A DNA stretch of 64,000 bases, taken from positions 10,028,468-10,092,467 of the forward strand of contig CM046847.1 of assembly GCA_025618425.1 (NCBI GenBank). The letters run 5' to 3'. Position 1 is the stretch's first letter; each line of letters starts with the position of its first letter. A model generated the notes under the pieces. That model had not been told where the DNA came from. It was given only the letters and a program-made list of their open reading frames with translations, and made no database searches. This DNA comes from Heliocidaris tuberculata. Lineage: Eukaryota; Echinodermata; Echinoidea; Camarodonta; Echinometridae. Below are positions 11,764 to 23,406 of the stretch, piece by piece. The position numbers and the translations under genes are program-made.

Positions 11764-11883
11764 ATGGTTATACCTGCCGATGTTGCTGGCTGGAGATGCC
11801 GCTTTTTAGCTTCATTTTCTCCAAGTCTGGCTAATCTATTACACAGAAAATTGAGACGAGCTTGTACATTGTACACCGGTTGA
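11764..11883 (+). promoter_or_regulatory. Upstream ORF 1 in the leader (39 codons)
   Basis: ATG at 11764 opens a 39-residue frame that closes at TGA 11881-11883, well before the main start at 12154. Two more upstream ATGs (11780 and 11796) lie inside it in other frames and stop quickly. If the leader is transcribed unspliced, these would hinder scanning to the main start. Confidence 0.4.
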
Positions 11884-11967
11884 GGAGGAGAGTAGAGTGA
11901 CACATTCACCGGCTCGCGGAACCGTGGTGTGTTTGCTGTAACCTTGGATAATATTGGGATTTTATAC

Positions 11968-12051
11968 ATGCATCGTAGTGGCAGTGGATTGGGCACATTT
12001 CATTTTCATCTCAAAGTGGAAGTTCAGTTTGCAGTGGAGAGTGTACTATAA
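11968..12051 (+). promoter_or_regulatory. Upstream ORF 2 in the leader (27 codons)
   Basis: ATG at 11968 runs 27 codons to TAA at 12049-12051. That stop overlaps the next upstream ATG by one base (TAATG), an arrangement that could permit termination-reinitiation. It lies in the presumed leader of the 12154 gene. Confidence 0.4.
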
Positions 12052-12143
12052 TGCTGCATTGTTGTATGCTAAATGGGTTTTACGCTGTTTGTCTGGTTAT
12101 TATAAGCATGGAGCATAGCGCAGAGCATAGTGGAAGTAGTTAA
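12051..12143 (+). promoter_or_regulatory. Upstream ORF 3 in the leader (30 codons)
   Basis: ATG at 12051, overlapping the stop of the previous upstream ORF, opens a 30-codon frame with two further in-frame ATGs (12066 and 12108). It ends at TAA 12141-12143, only 10 bases before the main ATG at 12154. Such close spacing is unfavourable for reinitiation, so it would be expected to repress the main ORF if the leader is used as read. Confidence 0.4.
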
Positions 12144-12153
12144 AGAGGAGAGC

Positions 12154-13795
12154 ATGGCTCATGAGGTCCAACGAGGAGCAGGTCGAGGTGTCGCTTCTGA
12201 CGCCTCCCACACTACAAAGCATCCATCACTAACATGCCGAGATGAGATGGCAGGTCAAAGGGAAGCAGTGGCGCCGGGTTCTATCCCCCGAACGGTCACA
12301 TTCCATCATCGACATCCCCCCACTGGCCCCCACGTGTCAACAGCAGCCATCCAATCAGATGACAACGACCCATCAAACAAGTGGCAGAACACGTGGCCAC
12401 AGGAGAGACCACCGCGTAGGGGAGGGGGCAACTCGATTAGAGCTACCCTAGCCACCCAACAGGCTATCTCCCTGGCCAAGGTCTCGGAGCTGCAAAAGCA
12501 GCTTGCGATATTGGAAGAGAAATTGAAAGAGCTACATGCATTGAGTGAATTAGACGAGGCAAATGTCATCAACCAGCTTTGCTCGGACTATTCTCGGGAG
12601 TACCCCAACAATAATGAGGTGGAACCCCGGGCGGCCTCTCCCATGCCAAGCTTTTATTGCATTTCTCAGGGTGTTAATGAGGCACATGCTGTCAATGAGA
12701 GCCGTTTAGGAAGTCATAACGTCTCAGCAGGAGCTACAGAAGGCCGATTTGTACCAATGAGGGAAGACGTAGTGACAGCTGACACCGCTACCAGCTCTAG
12801 GATCAAACCTAAGCGACCAGGCTGGGCCCACCGCGTCATGTCGGAGCCAACTGGTTACGAGAACCCACTCTCGGAAACGATAGACGTCTTGTCTTCCAGT
12901 TCGGGAATGCAGGAGATTAATTCGCAACTCAACAAACTCTTCAACGGAGACCAGCCTGTCGGGGGAGAGGTAACTAGTGAGAGTGGGAACAGCTCCCTCT
13001 ACGGTTGGGCTCCTAATCAGGCTTCCACATGCAATAGCAGTATGGGTCTTGAAGAGCCCACGTGTTCTACCGATGCAACAGCCCATCCAATAATCCAATC
13101 TCAAGTTCATTCCTCAGACTTTCATTCTTACCCCGTCACCATTACCTCAACAGATTTTTCGCGGGAGTTCGGGGAGGACATCTGGGAGTTTGACACCTGC
13201 GACTTCACCTACGAGTCCAAGGACACCAGTTGTCACTCCAGTGTTGAGTCTCTGACAGGGAATCGTATTAACCCTATATCAGAATCTTCCCCCCATCCCC
13301 AGGTCAACGGTACCACCAAGAGGGTCATCATGGGTCACGGGGATCTGGTAGAGGTCAAGGTGGATGCTCATAACACGCTCAGTGTTGAGAACTGGAGTAT
13401 GGACGCCAACAGCGATGGACGCGGCGAGAGCTCTCTCTTGTCCTCTAGCAGTGGTCTTTCTGGCGACTACTCCATGAAGACCTCCCAGTGCAACTCCCAA
13501 GGGTCAGGATCCAATGATGACCGCCCAGGAACCAGTTGCACCCATGCCCCTCTCCGCCGAAACACTGGCTCCTCAGGCTCCATGAATCGGGCCCGCTCCG
13601 TCACCCCACTCCTAAAGAGGCGTAAACAGTCGCCCATGAATATTACCCTCTCGTCGCAGGGTGAAAGTGGGTCTGATATCGATGCAGCTCCACCCTTGTC
13701 TTCCCCAAGGAGTGAGGATAGGAAGAGCCCTCATCAGATCTTAAAATCTGCTCTCAAATCTACAGCCAAAGCTATGCAAAAGAGCCCAAAGAAAG
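12154..13795 (+). CDS. Long first coding exon of an unrecognised Ser-rich coiled-coil protein
   Basis: This is the only long non-repetitive ORF in the window. The frame is open from 12130, but the codon there is GTG. The first ATG after an in-frame TAA (12103-12105) is at 12154, with A at -3 and G at +4, so I use it. The exon has 547 complete codons plus one base and ends at 13795 before GTAAGC, a strong donor; reading on would add only a few codons before TAG at 13819. Residues 1-95 are polar and basic. Residues about 100-140 form a coiled coil (SELQKQLAILEEKLKEL, leucines at 113, 117, 120, 124, 127). Residues 150-547 are low in hydrophobics and rich in Ser, Thr, Asn and Gly, with Ser runs near 247-250 and 426-433. 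A basic stretch (LLKRRK, 486-491) could be a nuclear localisation signal. There are proline-directed sites (VTP, QSP, KSP) at 483-545. No enzyme domain, signal peptide or membrane segment is visible. Base composition is clearly GC-richer than the flanks, which supports coding. Function unknown; a scaffold or cytoskeletal adaptor is a guess. Confidence 0.85.
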
Positions 13796-13859
13796 GTAAG
13801 CAAATAATATCCACTATCTAGTAATCTGTATACAACACAAATGCTGTACTAAGTTATTG

Positions 13860-14090
13860 TGCCCCAACCAAGTGTTTCAGTGACAGGGATGTAATGTATT
13901 TGTACACTTATTGTCTTTAATATACATATTTTACATTATCATGCTTTTTAATCTTGTATTTGTATAACATAAACTCCAGTGTCAACGAGACAGGGATGAA
14001 AATGTTTTTGTACACTTAATGTATTGTCTCTCATATATAGATATTTTAAATTATGTTCTGTTCTGTACTTGAACTCCTGTACAAAATGTA
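13860..14090. repeat. Imperfect tandem duplication, about 120 bp x2
   Basis: GTGTTTCAGTGACAGGGATG..TTTGTACACTTATTGTC..TATACATATTTTA recurs as GTGTCAACGAGACAGGGATG..TTTGTACACTTAATGTATTGTC..TATAGATATTTTA. It lies just inside the putative intron. Confidence 0.7.
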
Positions 14091-14241
14091 TTCAACGTAA
14101 CAAAAGCCAATGTCAAATGAATGAATGTATAATGTAATTCTAGTCATTAATTGTCAAAGTCAGTTGAATGTGCTGATAAAGCCACTCTTTTCAGGCTCTC
14201 ATCAGATGATATGCATATCAACAGTGTAATGTAACTGTTAA

Positions 14242-14313
14242 CCCTTCGCCTTCTGGAACCAGGTGTTCCTGTATGAAGCGTATGGGAATGAGAGGAACTC
14301 AGTAGGCTAGGGG
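14242..14313 (+). mobile_element. 72-bp TTAA mini-element, family M, copy 1
   Basis: It is flanked by TTAA at 14238-14241 and 14314-14317 and starts CCCTTCGCCTTCTGGAACC. Other copies are at 18460, 31434, 34341, 47815 and 59341. TTAA target sites and CCC/GGG termini suggest mobilisation by a piggyBac-type transposase. Confidence 0.7.
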
Positions 14314-14372
14314 TTAATCGTTCTGTGTAATCCTTGTCGTATCTCTGGGATATATTGAGAGATGTGTACCGT

Positions 14373-14482
14373 CTAAAGGTCTTTGTGTCTTGTGTTTTGG
14401 GTTTTTTTTTTGTAAGGGTAGAAAATGCATTCTAAAGGTCTTTGTGTCTTGTGGGTTTTTTTTTGTAAGGGTAGAAAATACA
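14373..14482. repeat. Tandem duplication, about 60 bp x2
   Basis: TCTAAAGGTCTTTGTGTCTT..GTAAGGGTAGAAAAT occurs twice in direct succession. Confidence 0.85.
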
Positions 14483-15384
14483 TGGAAAAGTGATTAAGCT
14501 AATGAAATAACGTTGCAGTCATGTTCCATCTCTCAAGCTATTTCTACTCCTGAGCTACTTCTACTGATACGCTAATCACACATCCATTCGCACGCGCATG
14601 AGTCACTTCCAATTCAAAATGTCATTTTAAGGGGAGATATGCTATGTTTTCGTATCTCCCTCCACAAGCACCTACCTCTTTCTACCCATGGCCAGTAGAG
14701 CGATACCATGTACATTTTACTCACTTTAGTACCGTGTACTGGGCACAATAGCCACACAATGCTTGGGGTCCGGGACTCTGTTGCTATGCTAATAATTAAT
14801 GTGATCATATATTATTCCCTAGTAAGGCTTTTAAGGTATATTAAATCATCTCCCTAGCGAGTTTCAGCTGGTCCATGCAGTAGTCTATGCAGCACATTCC
14901 CCTGTGGATGCTTAGCTTATCGCATGATGTGTTTAAATGTATCCTATTGTCTCACATAATGATAATGAAATTTGACCTTAATAGGGTAAACTAATGACTC
15001 AGATGAGTAGACCTTGAAGTTTGCAATGTGAATGTTTTATAAAAGTTAAATTTTAAAAAGCTGCTACCAAAAAAACAAAACAAAACAGATAAAAAACAAA
15101 CTTGATGCAAAACAAAGTACAATGAATGGATGAATGTCCTATGTTTTCTTGACTTAATCTCTTTTGAAGAAGTCTTTTGTGTTGTCTTTATAAGGTTTGA
15201 AAGGTAGGTAGTAAATAATAATCTATCAATTGTAAGCTTTTTATCTTCTCCAAAATAATTTCTAGAAAATGGATGTTCCTTTAATCAAAATCCAAATCAT
15301 ATTTGCAAGTTACCTGCTGGTTGCCCATCTGGCATCAGCCTACATCCAACGTTATTATTGATATGATATGAAGTACAGGGATGT

Positions 15385-15715
15385 CTCTACTGAACTAATA
15401 ACAGTGTGAACACTCCAAGTTATGAGGAATAACTTTACATTGTGAACACATCTTTGACATGGTATTCCTCATAACCCTAACAATGTGAACACCACATTAG
15501 CATGTTAATCCTCACAAACTTTGTTGTTTCTCAAAACCTTGCAATTTGAACAAAACACATTATTCCAAATAATTCTTACATTGTGAACACCACATTGACT
15601 TGTTATTCGAAACCATTCTTGCAACATGAACACCACATTTGCTTGTTATTCCCCTATAACTCTTACAAAGTGAACGTTATATTGACATGGTATTTTCCAT
15701 AACCCTTAATGTTCC
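15385..15715. repeat. Degenerate minisatellite, about 55-bp unit
   Basis: Units of the form ACATTGTGAACACCACATT..CATGTTATTCCTCATAACCCT repeat about six times with divergence. Confidence 0.75.
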
Positions 15716-16117
15716 AGCAATGCCATCTATCATAAATTGCACTTCAATAGCAATTCAGCATCCAAATTACTCCCTGATGTTACGGTACGCCTGGTTTCAT
15801 ACGATGGAGGTCATATTTTTCTTAAATTTGGCTGGAGAATTCAATAAAGTTGGATCAGCACCCTTTGCTTTAAGCATTTTTTCATTGCCTTTTTCAAATT
15901 TCACATATTTTGTTTCAAAAAATAATGAGACAATTGCACCGGACGAAGATGACAGTTATTGCTAGGCACATCATTAACTTAAGTTAGGCTTGGTCAAGTT
16001 ATATTAAGTTCGCAGGATGCTTTCAGAATGATTGCTTTGGGTAAACTTTCAGAGTATCTTCCAGAAACCAAGATATCCTTTACTCTGGAGATAGTCTGTA
16101 TAGGTATGAATAAGCCC

Positions 16118-16256
16118 GGGGAGCGTTTCATGAAAGGACTTGTCAGATATTTTATCCGACAAATTTGCTCTCAGCCAATCAGATACAAGGATTTCAGTAG
16201 CTTATAACAGTTGTCGGATAAAATATCCGACAACTTCCTTTCATGAAACGCTCCCC
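16118..16256. mobile_element. Palindromic MITE, family P (variant)
   Basis: Its inverted ends are GGGGAGCGTTTCATGAAAGG and the reverse complement at 16236-16256, extended inward by TTTTATCCGACAA. It shares the internal CAATCAGATACAAGGATTTC with the MITEs at 18226, 23407 and 32501. It abuts the next element at 16256. Confidence 0.8.
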
Positions 16257-16930
16257 AGTTCGTAATTAGTATATGGTACAAATGAACCCTAAAATGACCC
16301 CAATTTTTATGTGCACGCGCATCTGTTTTGGTGGACGTGCAACTCGTTTAACATGCCCCCTGTTCAGACACAAAACGTTTATACTGAAACTCGATAAAGA
16401 AACGTCGTATAAAATTTTCATCGTATAGCCTACGGACCGTTCAGACACATATCTCGACCGATTAGAAAAACATGGTATAGATGTGCAGTTTTCCACTGCG
16501 CATGTTGTTATGGTCGCCGCCAGTCCCCGTCCCGTGGTAAGGACACCTTTCGCACGCTTATGTTAAGCCCCGCCCAGTTATACCGTTCTATGGTCGCCAT
16601 ACGTTCAGACACACACGGAAAGGTGATTCGTTATCGAGTTCTAGTTCGAAACGATGTTCTGACCCCAGTTTCGTTATACAACGTTTCGTTATACGACGTT
16701 TCGTTAGTCAGCGTTCAGACACATAAATCCACAAAAATTCATCGTATAGCTATACCGTTTCGGTATAGCTATACCGTTTTGGTATAAATTTTTTTGTGTC
16801 TGAACACCCTGATGTAAAATCATACTCGAGCCTGCATCATGGTGCGCACACTGTGAAAGCGTATAAAGGTCAATTGTACTCGGTAGAAATGACCTTTAAC
16901 TGCACATTCGCAAATTGTAATTACGAACTG
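16256..16930. mobile_element. Terminal-inverted-repeat element (CAGTTCGTAATTA ends)
   Basis: CAGTTCGTAATTA at 16256-16268 is mirrored by TAATTACGAACTG at 16918-16930. The flanks inside (GTGCACGCGC and GTGCGCACAC) are also roughly inverse. It contains a second element at 16372-16805. There is no coding frame of note. Confidence 0.7.
16372..16805. mobile_element. Nested element with GTTCAGACACAAAA ends
   Basis: GTTCAGACACAAAA at 16372 is mirrored by TTTTTTTGTGTCTGAAC ending at 16805. GTTCAGACAC recurs internally near 16440, 16604 and 16712. There are many CGTTTCGTTATAC-type subrepeats and a 16-bp palindrome CGGTATAGCTATACCG near 16761. It lies inside the 16256-16930 element. Confidence 0.7.
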
Positions 16931-17603
16931 GTTTATTGATGTCCAGGGTTGCTATTTGAGTTTGGCATTTGACTGTATTTGGTAATCTACCCTTTGGAGC
17001 TGCGATTCTTTGTTTTACTATAATATAGCTTTGATCAGTGGAATACTGCACCCAAGATAACATGTGCAGGAGACCGTGGCAATGAGTGTGATACCAAAAT
17101 CAGATCATCTCTATATTGGGTTAACCCTAACTTAACCTCAGCCACATCCCTCACCCTTTCCTGTCCACTTTCTTCCAAGCGTCACACCTTTTATTGCTCC
17201 TTGCTTAATTTCAGTGTTTTCATAAATGAATTGTTTTAAAATCTAACCCTATATTCCTTTCACAGTCATCCATGCCCTTTTTTTGCTCTTTCCAATTGTT
17301 GTGAATCTTTCCTCCATATCTATGAACACAAAAAGGTCTTAAAATCCTCATTTGAAGAAATAAGCTTATATAATGTACCACACAATGCCCTGCGTCCTTT
17401 TTGCGATAGCAGGAGCCAGCTGTTTGTTTATCTTGCTTGTTTCATTTAGTTTTCATTATCACTATCTCTGCTCATGCATTCCTCTTGCTTTTATCTTATC
17501 TTTACTTTTAATATTTGCTCTGGGTATCATTGCCTGTCTGCATGGGTACCTTGCTCTGCTTTTTTTGCTATAACACTTTTGCAGATGGAAGCAAGTGAAA
17601 TAG

Positions 17604-17855
17604 GCCCATATTCTGAACTCCGGTTTGACTTAAACTCAAGTCTAAGTTAAACCAGAGTTTAATTCAAACTGACTTGGACCACAAGTCCAGTCTAACTTTC
17701 TGTACAAAGTTAAACCACACTTAGACTAAAGTTTAAGTTAAACTGGGGGTCAGAATGTGATTTTCTATAAAACTCTGGTTTAAAGGGCAGGTTTAGATCG
17801 GGTTTAAACACACTCCAACCACGGTTTAAGTTAAACCGGGGTTCAGAATACGGGC
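17604..17855. mobile_element. MITE with GCCCATATTCTGAAC ends
   Basis: GCCCATATTCTGAACTCCGG at the left pairs with the inverse of CCGGGGTTCAGAATACGGGC at the right (17836-17855). The interior is packed with GTTTAAGTTAAACC half-palindromes. The flanks both read TAG/TAT, compatible with a TA target. Confidence 0.8.
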
Positions 17856-17908
17856 TATAGGGTATAAGAATTTGAAAGTAGAAAAATTTCTACCTATTTA
17901 AGGTTGTG

Positions 17909-17933
17909 GGGGGGGGGGGGGAGGGGGAGCTGG
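17909..17933. repeat. Poly-G tract
   Basis: A long G run broken by a few A bases; assembly length may be unreliable here. Confidence 0.8.
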
Positions 17934-18225
17934 GAACTAAATCCCTGGTCTGCCAATTTGTTGTGTATAAAGTATTCAAAAGATAATGTAGACATGTGAT
18001 ATATGTGATGAAATTTCAAAGCAGTCATTTGCATGTTCTAAATTCAAATAAGGCAGGAAAATAGTTTAAATGGAAAAAAAATAATGATACGCATTAAGTG
18101 TGTATGGTATATGCTCAAGAAAGCATGTCCAGTGTTGCAATTTTGGAAATCTGTAAATTGTTCTGGCATCCCAGTATTCAGGCTGTTACCTGATTTCAGG
18201 CCCTGCACACTGCACTGCCACTAAT

Positions 18226-18377
18226 CTGGGCTCCGTTTCATAAAACTTGTTATCAATAACAAGTGACAATAATTGTTATAAGCTACTGAAATCATTGAAT
18301 CTGATTGGCTGAGAGCAAATTTGTCATAGGAATGAGGCAGTTGTTACTGATAATAAGTTTTATGAAACGGGGCCCAG
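18226..18377. mobile_element. Palindromic MITE, family P, copy 1
   Basis: The inverted ends are CTGGGCTCCGTTTCATAAAA and TTTTATGAAACGGGGCCCAG. The interior carries CTTGTTATCAATAACAAG and a TCTGATTGGCTGAGAGC segment. It is similar to 23407-23551 and 32501-32653. Confidence 0.9.
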
Positions 18378-18459
18378 GCTTTTCAGGTCTCATATTGTGA
18401 CAGCATTATAGGGATCCAACATTTCTGGCTCTACTTTCAGGCTCATTGTGTAAAATTAA

Positions 18460-18532
18460 CCCTTTGCCTATGGGGATCGTGTGGTCCCTGTATTGAGCCT
18501 ATGGGAATGAGAGTAGTCTGTAGTCATCAGGT
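18460..18532 (+). mobile_element. TTAA mini-element, family M, copy 2 (3' end decayed)
   Basis: TTAA at 18456-18459 precedes CCCTTTGCCTATGGGGATCG. The right-hand GGGTTAA has been lost. Confidence 0.6.
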
Positions 18533-18553
18533 TCCCTTATTGTTATCAGCTTG

Positions 18554-18646
18554 TATATTGTCTGTTTGGAGTCAGAAGGGCATTAACTCATACACTCACT
18601 TTAACACCGAGTTAACGCCCTTCTGGCTCTTAGCAACGGCAATATG
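18554..18646. mobile_element. Hairpin element, family H, copy 2
   Basis: TCTGTTTGGAGTCAGAAGGG pairs with CCCTTCTGGCTCTTAGCAAC. The unit is bounded by TATTG/CAATATG. Confidence 0.75.
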
Positions 18647-18750
18647 TCATATGCTCCAGTGACAGTCAATTTCAGTTATTTTCTTGCACTGTATAGTTGA
18701 ATTTCTAACTTCAGCCTTGTAACGAATGCTATATCTCACCCTAACTTTAA

Positions 18751-19157
18751 CCCTTTCAAGACAATTGACCACATTTTGTGGTTTGGCTCAATAACTTTTG
18801 ATTCAGAGCTCTAAAAAATATACCAGATCATGAGCAGAAAGAGCAACAATTTCTGCACACACTATGTCCATTTTTGTTGCATGACCATATTGCGTTTGAT
18901 GCCAGGATTTTTAAAAATGAGAATAAGCTTTAAAATCTTTAAATTGGCAACAGATTGAGAGGTACAAAATCATTGTTTTTACATTGAAATTGGCAATTTT
19001 TTCAACTTTTCGACATATTTCTAACCATGTATATTGTTTTCAAAGACATTACAACTTATTAGAACCATGTAGCACTAAAAGAAAAATATTATTGTTGCCA
19101 ATTTGAAGAACAAAATGTGATCAATTTAGCCCTTAAATAATCCCTGTCCTGAAAGGG
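18751..19157 (+). mobile_element. piggyBac-like TTAA MITE, family T, copy 1
   Basis: TTAA (18747-18750 and 19158-19161) flanks a 407-bp element with ends CCCTTTCAAGACAATTG and CTGTCCTGAAAGGG. Subterminal copies of TTGACCACATTTTGT at the left and ACAAAATGTGATCAA at the right are inverted to each other. Other copies are at 34378, 37062, 39575 and 59368, with a diverged one at 41096. It has no ORF, so it is non-autonomous. Confidence 0.85.
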
Positions 19158-20818
19158 TTAAACGTAATCTAAACCCAATTCTAAGCTTAACCCTTACCCT
19201 GTACCTTTGAAAAAAATAAAGCCTACAGTTAACATTGCCAGTGAAAATGTCAAATCACCTTTTGGAAATCATTCTTTAGGCCTGTCTGAAATTCAGACTT
19301 TGAGTACTCTGTCTGCTTTTGACTGTCATAGGGCATTATAACCTTCATATCCATTGTCTAAAAAAAAAATGGGTGACCTATAAAAGCTGTATCAAATATG
19401 ACATTTTTGAAGTTGATAATGTAAAGTAGCTTGAATTTTCATTTCTGTTGAGTTGGTGTATTCCCAAAACCATACATGTTTGAAGAATAGTACATGTAAA
19501 TGAGCATGGTGTACTTTCCTTTGGGTCATCTATGACATGTTAAAGTTATTGTATAGCTTTGAGTTATCAACCCTTTTTAATGTATAAGCATGCTATACAA
19601 AGAGACAGAAGGTTATTACCACAAGAGGGTGGGGTGATTATTAGCATCTGCTTGTTTGTGACAAGATTAATTGGTAATTTACCTCTGCTTTTATTGCGTT
19701 CCGTTCCAGGAAGAACCAATATTCTTCTCATTTTGTGAAAATAAAAAAATTATTAAAGTGGATGGAGGAGGGGAGAAAAAAAAATCACCATCCATTACTC
19801 CACACTGTGAAACCTCCTTGTGCCTTGCTTTTGAAACAAGAACAAAAAATGCTCCAAGGATCCTAGCAACATGCGAACCTAGACTAATTTGTAATTTATG
19901 ATTTATGAGCCAATACACCAAATGAGTCTGGATAAATAGCAAGAAATTACTGGGTCAACAATGTTCATACGCCAGAAGCTGTTTCGTAATTGCGTGACGC
20001 CCTTTTTCATCTTCTTTGCCCCTAAGTGAGGGTTATGTAGCTGGAGAAATTGAAGCTATTGCCTCTGTATGTCCGATTCGAGTGATTTATGATCCAATAT
20101 TTTCCTCTTGATGTTTGGATGATCTTTCAGTCGTTAAATGTCATTTTTTGAATTAAAGAACATGTCTGTTTTGGACATTATACAAAGCAATTTGATTTAA
20201 ATTACACTCACAGAAGTGTTTAGAATGATAATAGATGTTCTGATTTAATCATTGATTTGGCAATTTAATTGAATTTGGCAAGCTGTTTTTAATTATAAAA
20301 AACAAAATGAATAGTATATTCAGACTACACATAGGGAGTGAAAAGTTTAAGTCTTCTCTTGCTATATCTTTTATTAGGGTTAAAAACTGGTTTAGCAACC
20401 TTGAGATTGCATTTAGATTGCATTTAGAATCATTGTTTTAACTAAAGACTAAAGTAGAACAAAATCCTTGTTTGAACATTTTTTGGTAACTTATGTATAC
20501 CAGCAATCACAAATTATACAGCGTAAGGTACCCTGGCAAAAATTATTGTAGAAACAAAAAAACAAACTGAATATGGTTAGAGATATACATTTATGTATAA
20601 TTCATTTATAAAAAGATGTAAATTTTTTCTATCACTGCTTGTTTGAACTCACTCTAAAGCATCTATCAAATCGGATATTTCCATCTGCTCCATATTCTGC
20701 CCAGAACTGAATATATCGATTCACTTTGCGACTTGAGGTTTTATCTCCACCCAGGGGTTGAAATATGACACAGTCATCAAGTGCTGAAAGATTATAGAAC
20801 TGTCAGGCGATTTTAGAG

Positions 20819-20832
20819 AGGGGGGGGGGGGG
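20819..20832. repeat. Poly-G tract
   Basis: About 14 consecutive G. Confidence 0.9.
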
Positions 20833-20834
20833 AA

Positions 20835-21095
20835 TGAATTTGAAATACTATAATAAGTGTGCTGCTGATGTTTGTTTTCTTCTCTTGTTGTGCACATGTA
20901 CTATTATGTTAAATCATTTGTATTCATGTCCTATTGTGTGCTATATTTATTTATGACTTGATATGAATTTATAGTATGTTAAATTTGATGTTTTGTACAT
21001 TTGCAGAAACAGCCGGAAAATGATTTTTATGCCAATGTATCTTTATTTATGTGCATGATCAATAAATTTTGGATTGAATTGAATTGAAATTGAAT
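20835..21095 (+). mobile_element. Retroelement 3' tail
   Basis: T/A-rich 3'-UTR-like sequence ends in AATAAATTTTGGATTGAATT and (GAATT)n. It resembles the tails at 7370-7395 and 61185-61228. No protein remnant is seen. Confidence 0.4.
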
Positions 21096-23406
21096 TTTTC
21101 ATTACGGTGTAGATTTCCAAGGGAATGGTGTAGGCTGTAAAGATTTAAAGGATATATGCTGTCAATCTTCATAAAACAGGAGAGAATTTATGAAGTCTGT
21201 TAAAAGCTTGATAGAATAGTCTAACAAGTTCCCTAGTTATTATGTGCAATGTTTAAGAATTATCAACCTGTGGTAGCTAGTTTACATTTTGCACCGCATG
21301 AACAACATAGATGTAATATAGGAAATTGGTTGTTTTATTGAAGTTTGATCTGATAAGGACTGTTTTTTTTCAGTAGGCTGTAACATATCAAAGATTTAAT
21401 GACAATCATCTTACAATACTATTGGTGTGTGTTCATTGGTAAGAAAAAAAAAGAGGATGTATTTCTTTTTGCTTGATTTGTTTAAAACTTGATTTTTTTT
21501 TCTGATGGCATTGCCCTCAGACATCTGCTGTGTTTGAACTGGGGCAGATTCTTACGATTGAGTCAGAAAAATAAAACTGGGTGTATACAGGGCTAGTTAG
21601 CAGCTACATTTATACAATCACGCATATGACCAGCCGGTCCCCGACGCAAGTCGCTGAGTAATTGAATTGCATTCCTTTATCGAATTTCCCCCAGCCAATA
21701 ATCTGGTTTGGTCAAACACTTTTCGCTGATGGTACAAGGCATTAAGACAGACTTGCACCGCTGCCATATGTTCTGGACAAGTGTGGAGTTGAAACGAGAA
21801 AATAAAATCAATCCACGGGATGCGAGCTTGAAAGTTGAGTGGTCCATGCACGGTCGATTTCATGTTGAGAGCAGATTACGTAGCTTGACTGTTTTCAGGC
21901 AGGATGTTTTTGCGAAGGGATAAATTCAATTTTCAGTAAGCCTTAATGTATTGGGATTCCTGGAATATATGTTACCTTTCCATCTGCATTACATATGAGT
22001 TAAGAGTTGTATTCATCAATGCTGTTATATTACTTATGATAGTGTCTATCATGAAGAGTATGTTCTTTTTCATAGCCATCTTCTTCATATATCTACAATA
22101 TTTTGTATTTTTATACAGAACTGACCAAAAAAAATTCATAGAATTATTGTTTTCTATCATTTTCAAATACTCATATCTTCTAAAGGTTGCAAAGGGGAAA
22201 AAATTCAGAAAAGTAAGCATTAATATACGATGCCTCCTTGTTGAACTCAAAACCAGATATTAAAAAAATGAAGACAGGCGATCATATTATGTAAGTGATA
22301 ATTATAGTTAATCACTCCATGTTTTTAATAAAAGCCTGTAAGAAATAGATCCATTACATCTCAGTCATCTCAACCAATAAATAAATGCTCAATCAGGCTT
22401 TACCTACTTGCAAGTGCTATAGTCATCAATCATCCTTTTTAAAGACATTGTTTTCTAATTCCTTTTTAAAAAATCTCTGATTCCAGGAATTGCAATCAAC
22501 TTTCTATATTGTAACATGATACCCTAATCTCTGATATCTTTAACATTTTGTGTGATTATGACAAATGGGTTCATGAATATTACAAACTGCAAATACAAAG
22601 CTTTATGCACTTAAGAAAAGAATAAAAAGAGCTTTCATGTTTTTTTAGTGAATCATTTCATCTACGCATATATGTAGCACACACACATAATGGCTATAAC
22701 TATGTGCATTTTTAAACCATACCTGAACCAATTTTAGGGTAAAATAAGTTTAAGTTTGTCTACATTAAGACATCCTAGCACTCCCATGCAAGATTTCCCG
22801 AGCTTTGGTCAGCATCAGCAGTAATAAAAAATTTCTACAACAAAGTACGCTGTCACAATAATTTGATAACTCCCGTCTCCTGTAACCCTCAAAAGGTTAG
22901 GTACACAGGCAGATTTTTTTTTTTAGATAATAGAAAGAGACTTAATAATTTTGTCAGTGAGGTAGTGAGTGCATTGTCTTCTCTGTTTTTACATACCCTG
23001 TTATAACAAGGTATATTGATGTGCCTTCCGCCTAAGACGCGATCTGTAAACTCTGCAGCAACTGATAGATCTCCTGTGCTCTAAATGTTCGCTGGTTTTA
23101 AATCTTTACTGGCTTTGGTTGACTGATGGGATGAACAGTGGACTGCCACAGTCACATGTATAGTATAAATGTATCATATACGCCAAACCATAACAAATGA
23201 AGAGTTGAGGTTACGATCGATAGAAGTCAGTCTTTGCAATTATTCACAACTTTGCCAACTCTTGTCTTGGGTAGATGTGGAAATAGTGAATGCACTCAAA
23301 CCTGTCTATTAAGGTCACCCCATAGAGAAGTGTCCATTATGAACAGGTTTTTTTTTTGTAAACAGCTTAAATTACAACATACGTTTCTTAGAGGGAGACG
23401 GTACAT

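Noticed and set aside
12130..12153. GTG at 12130 as start of the main protein
   Set aside because: Eukaryotic initiation at GTG is rare. ATG at 12154 is in frame, has A at -3 and G at +4, and is the first ATG after the in-frame stop at 12103.
12242..13500. Overlapping frames on both strands within the main exon (12242-12451 +, 12306-12572 -, 12724-13110 -, 13279-13500 -)
   Set aside because: Shadows of the long GC-richer coding exon; none has independent support.
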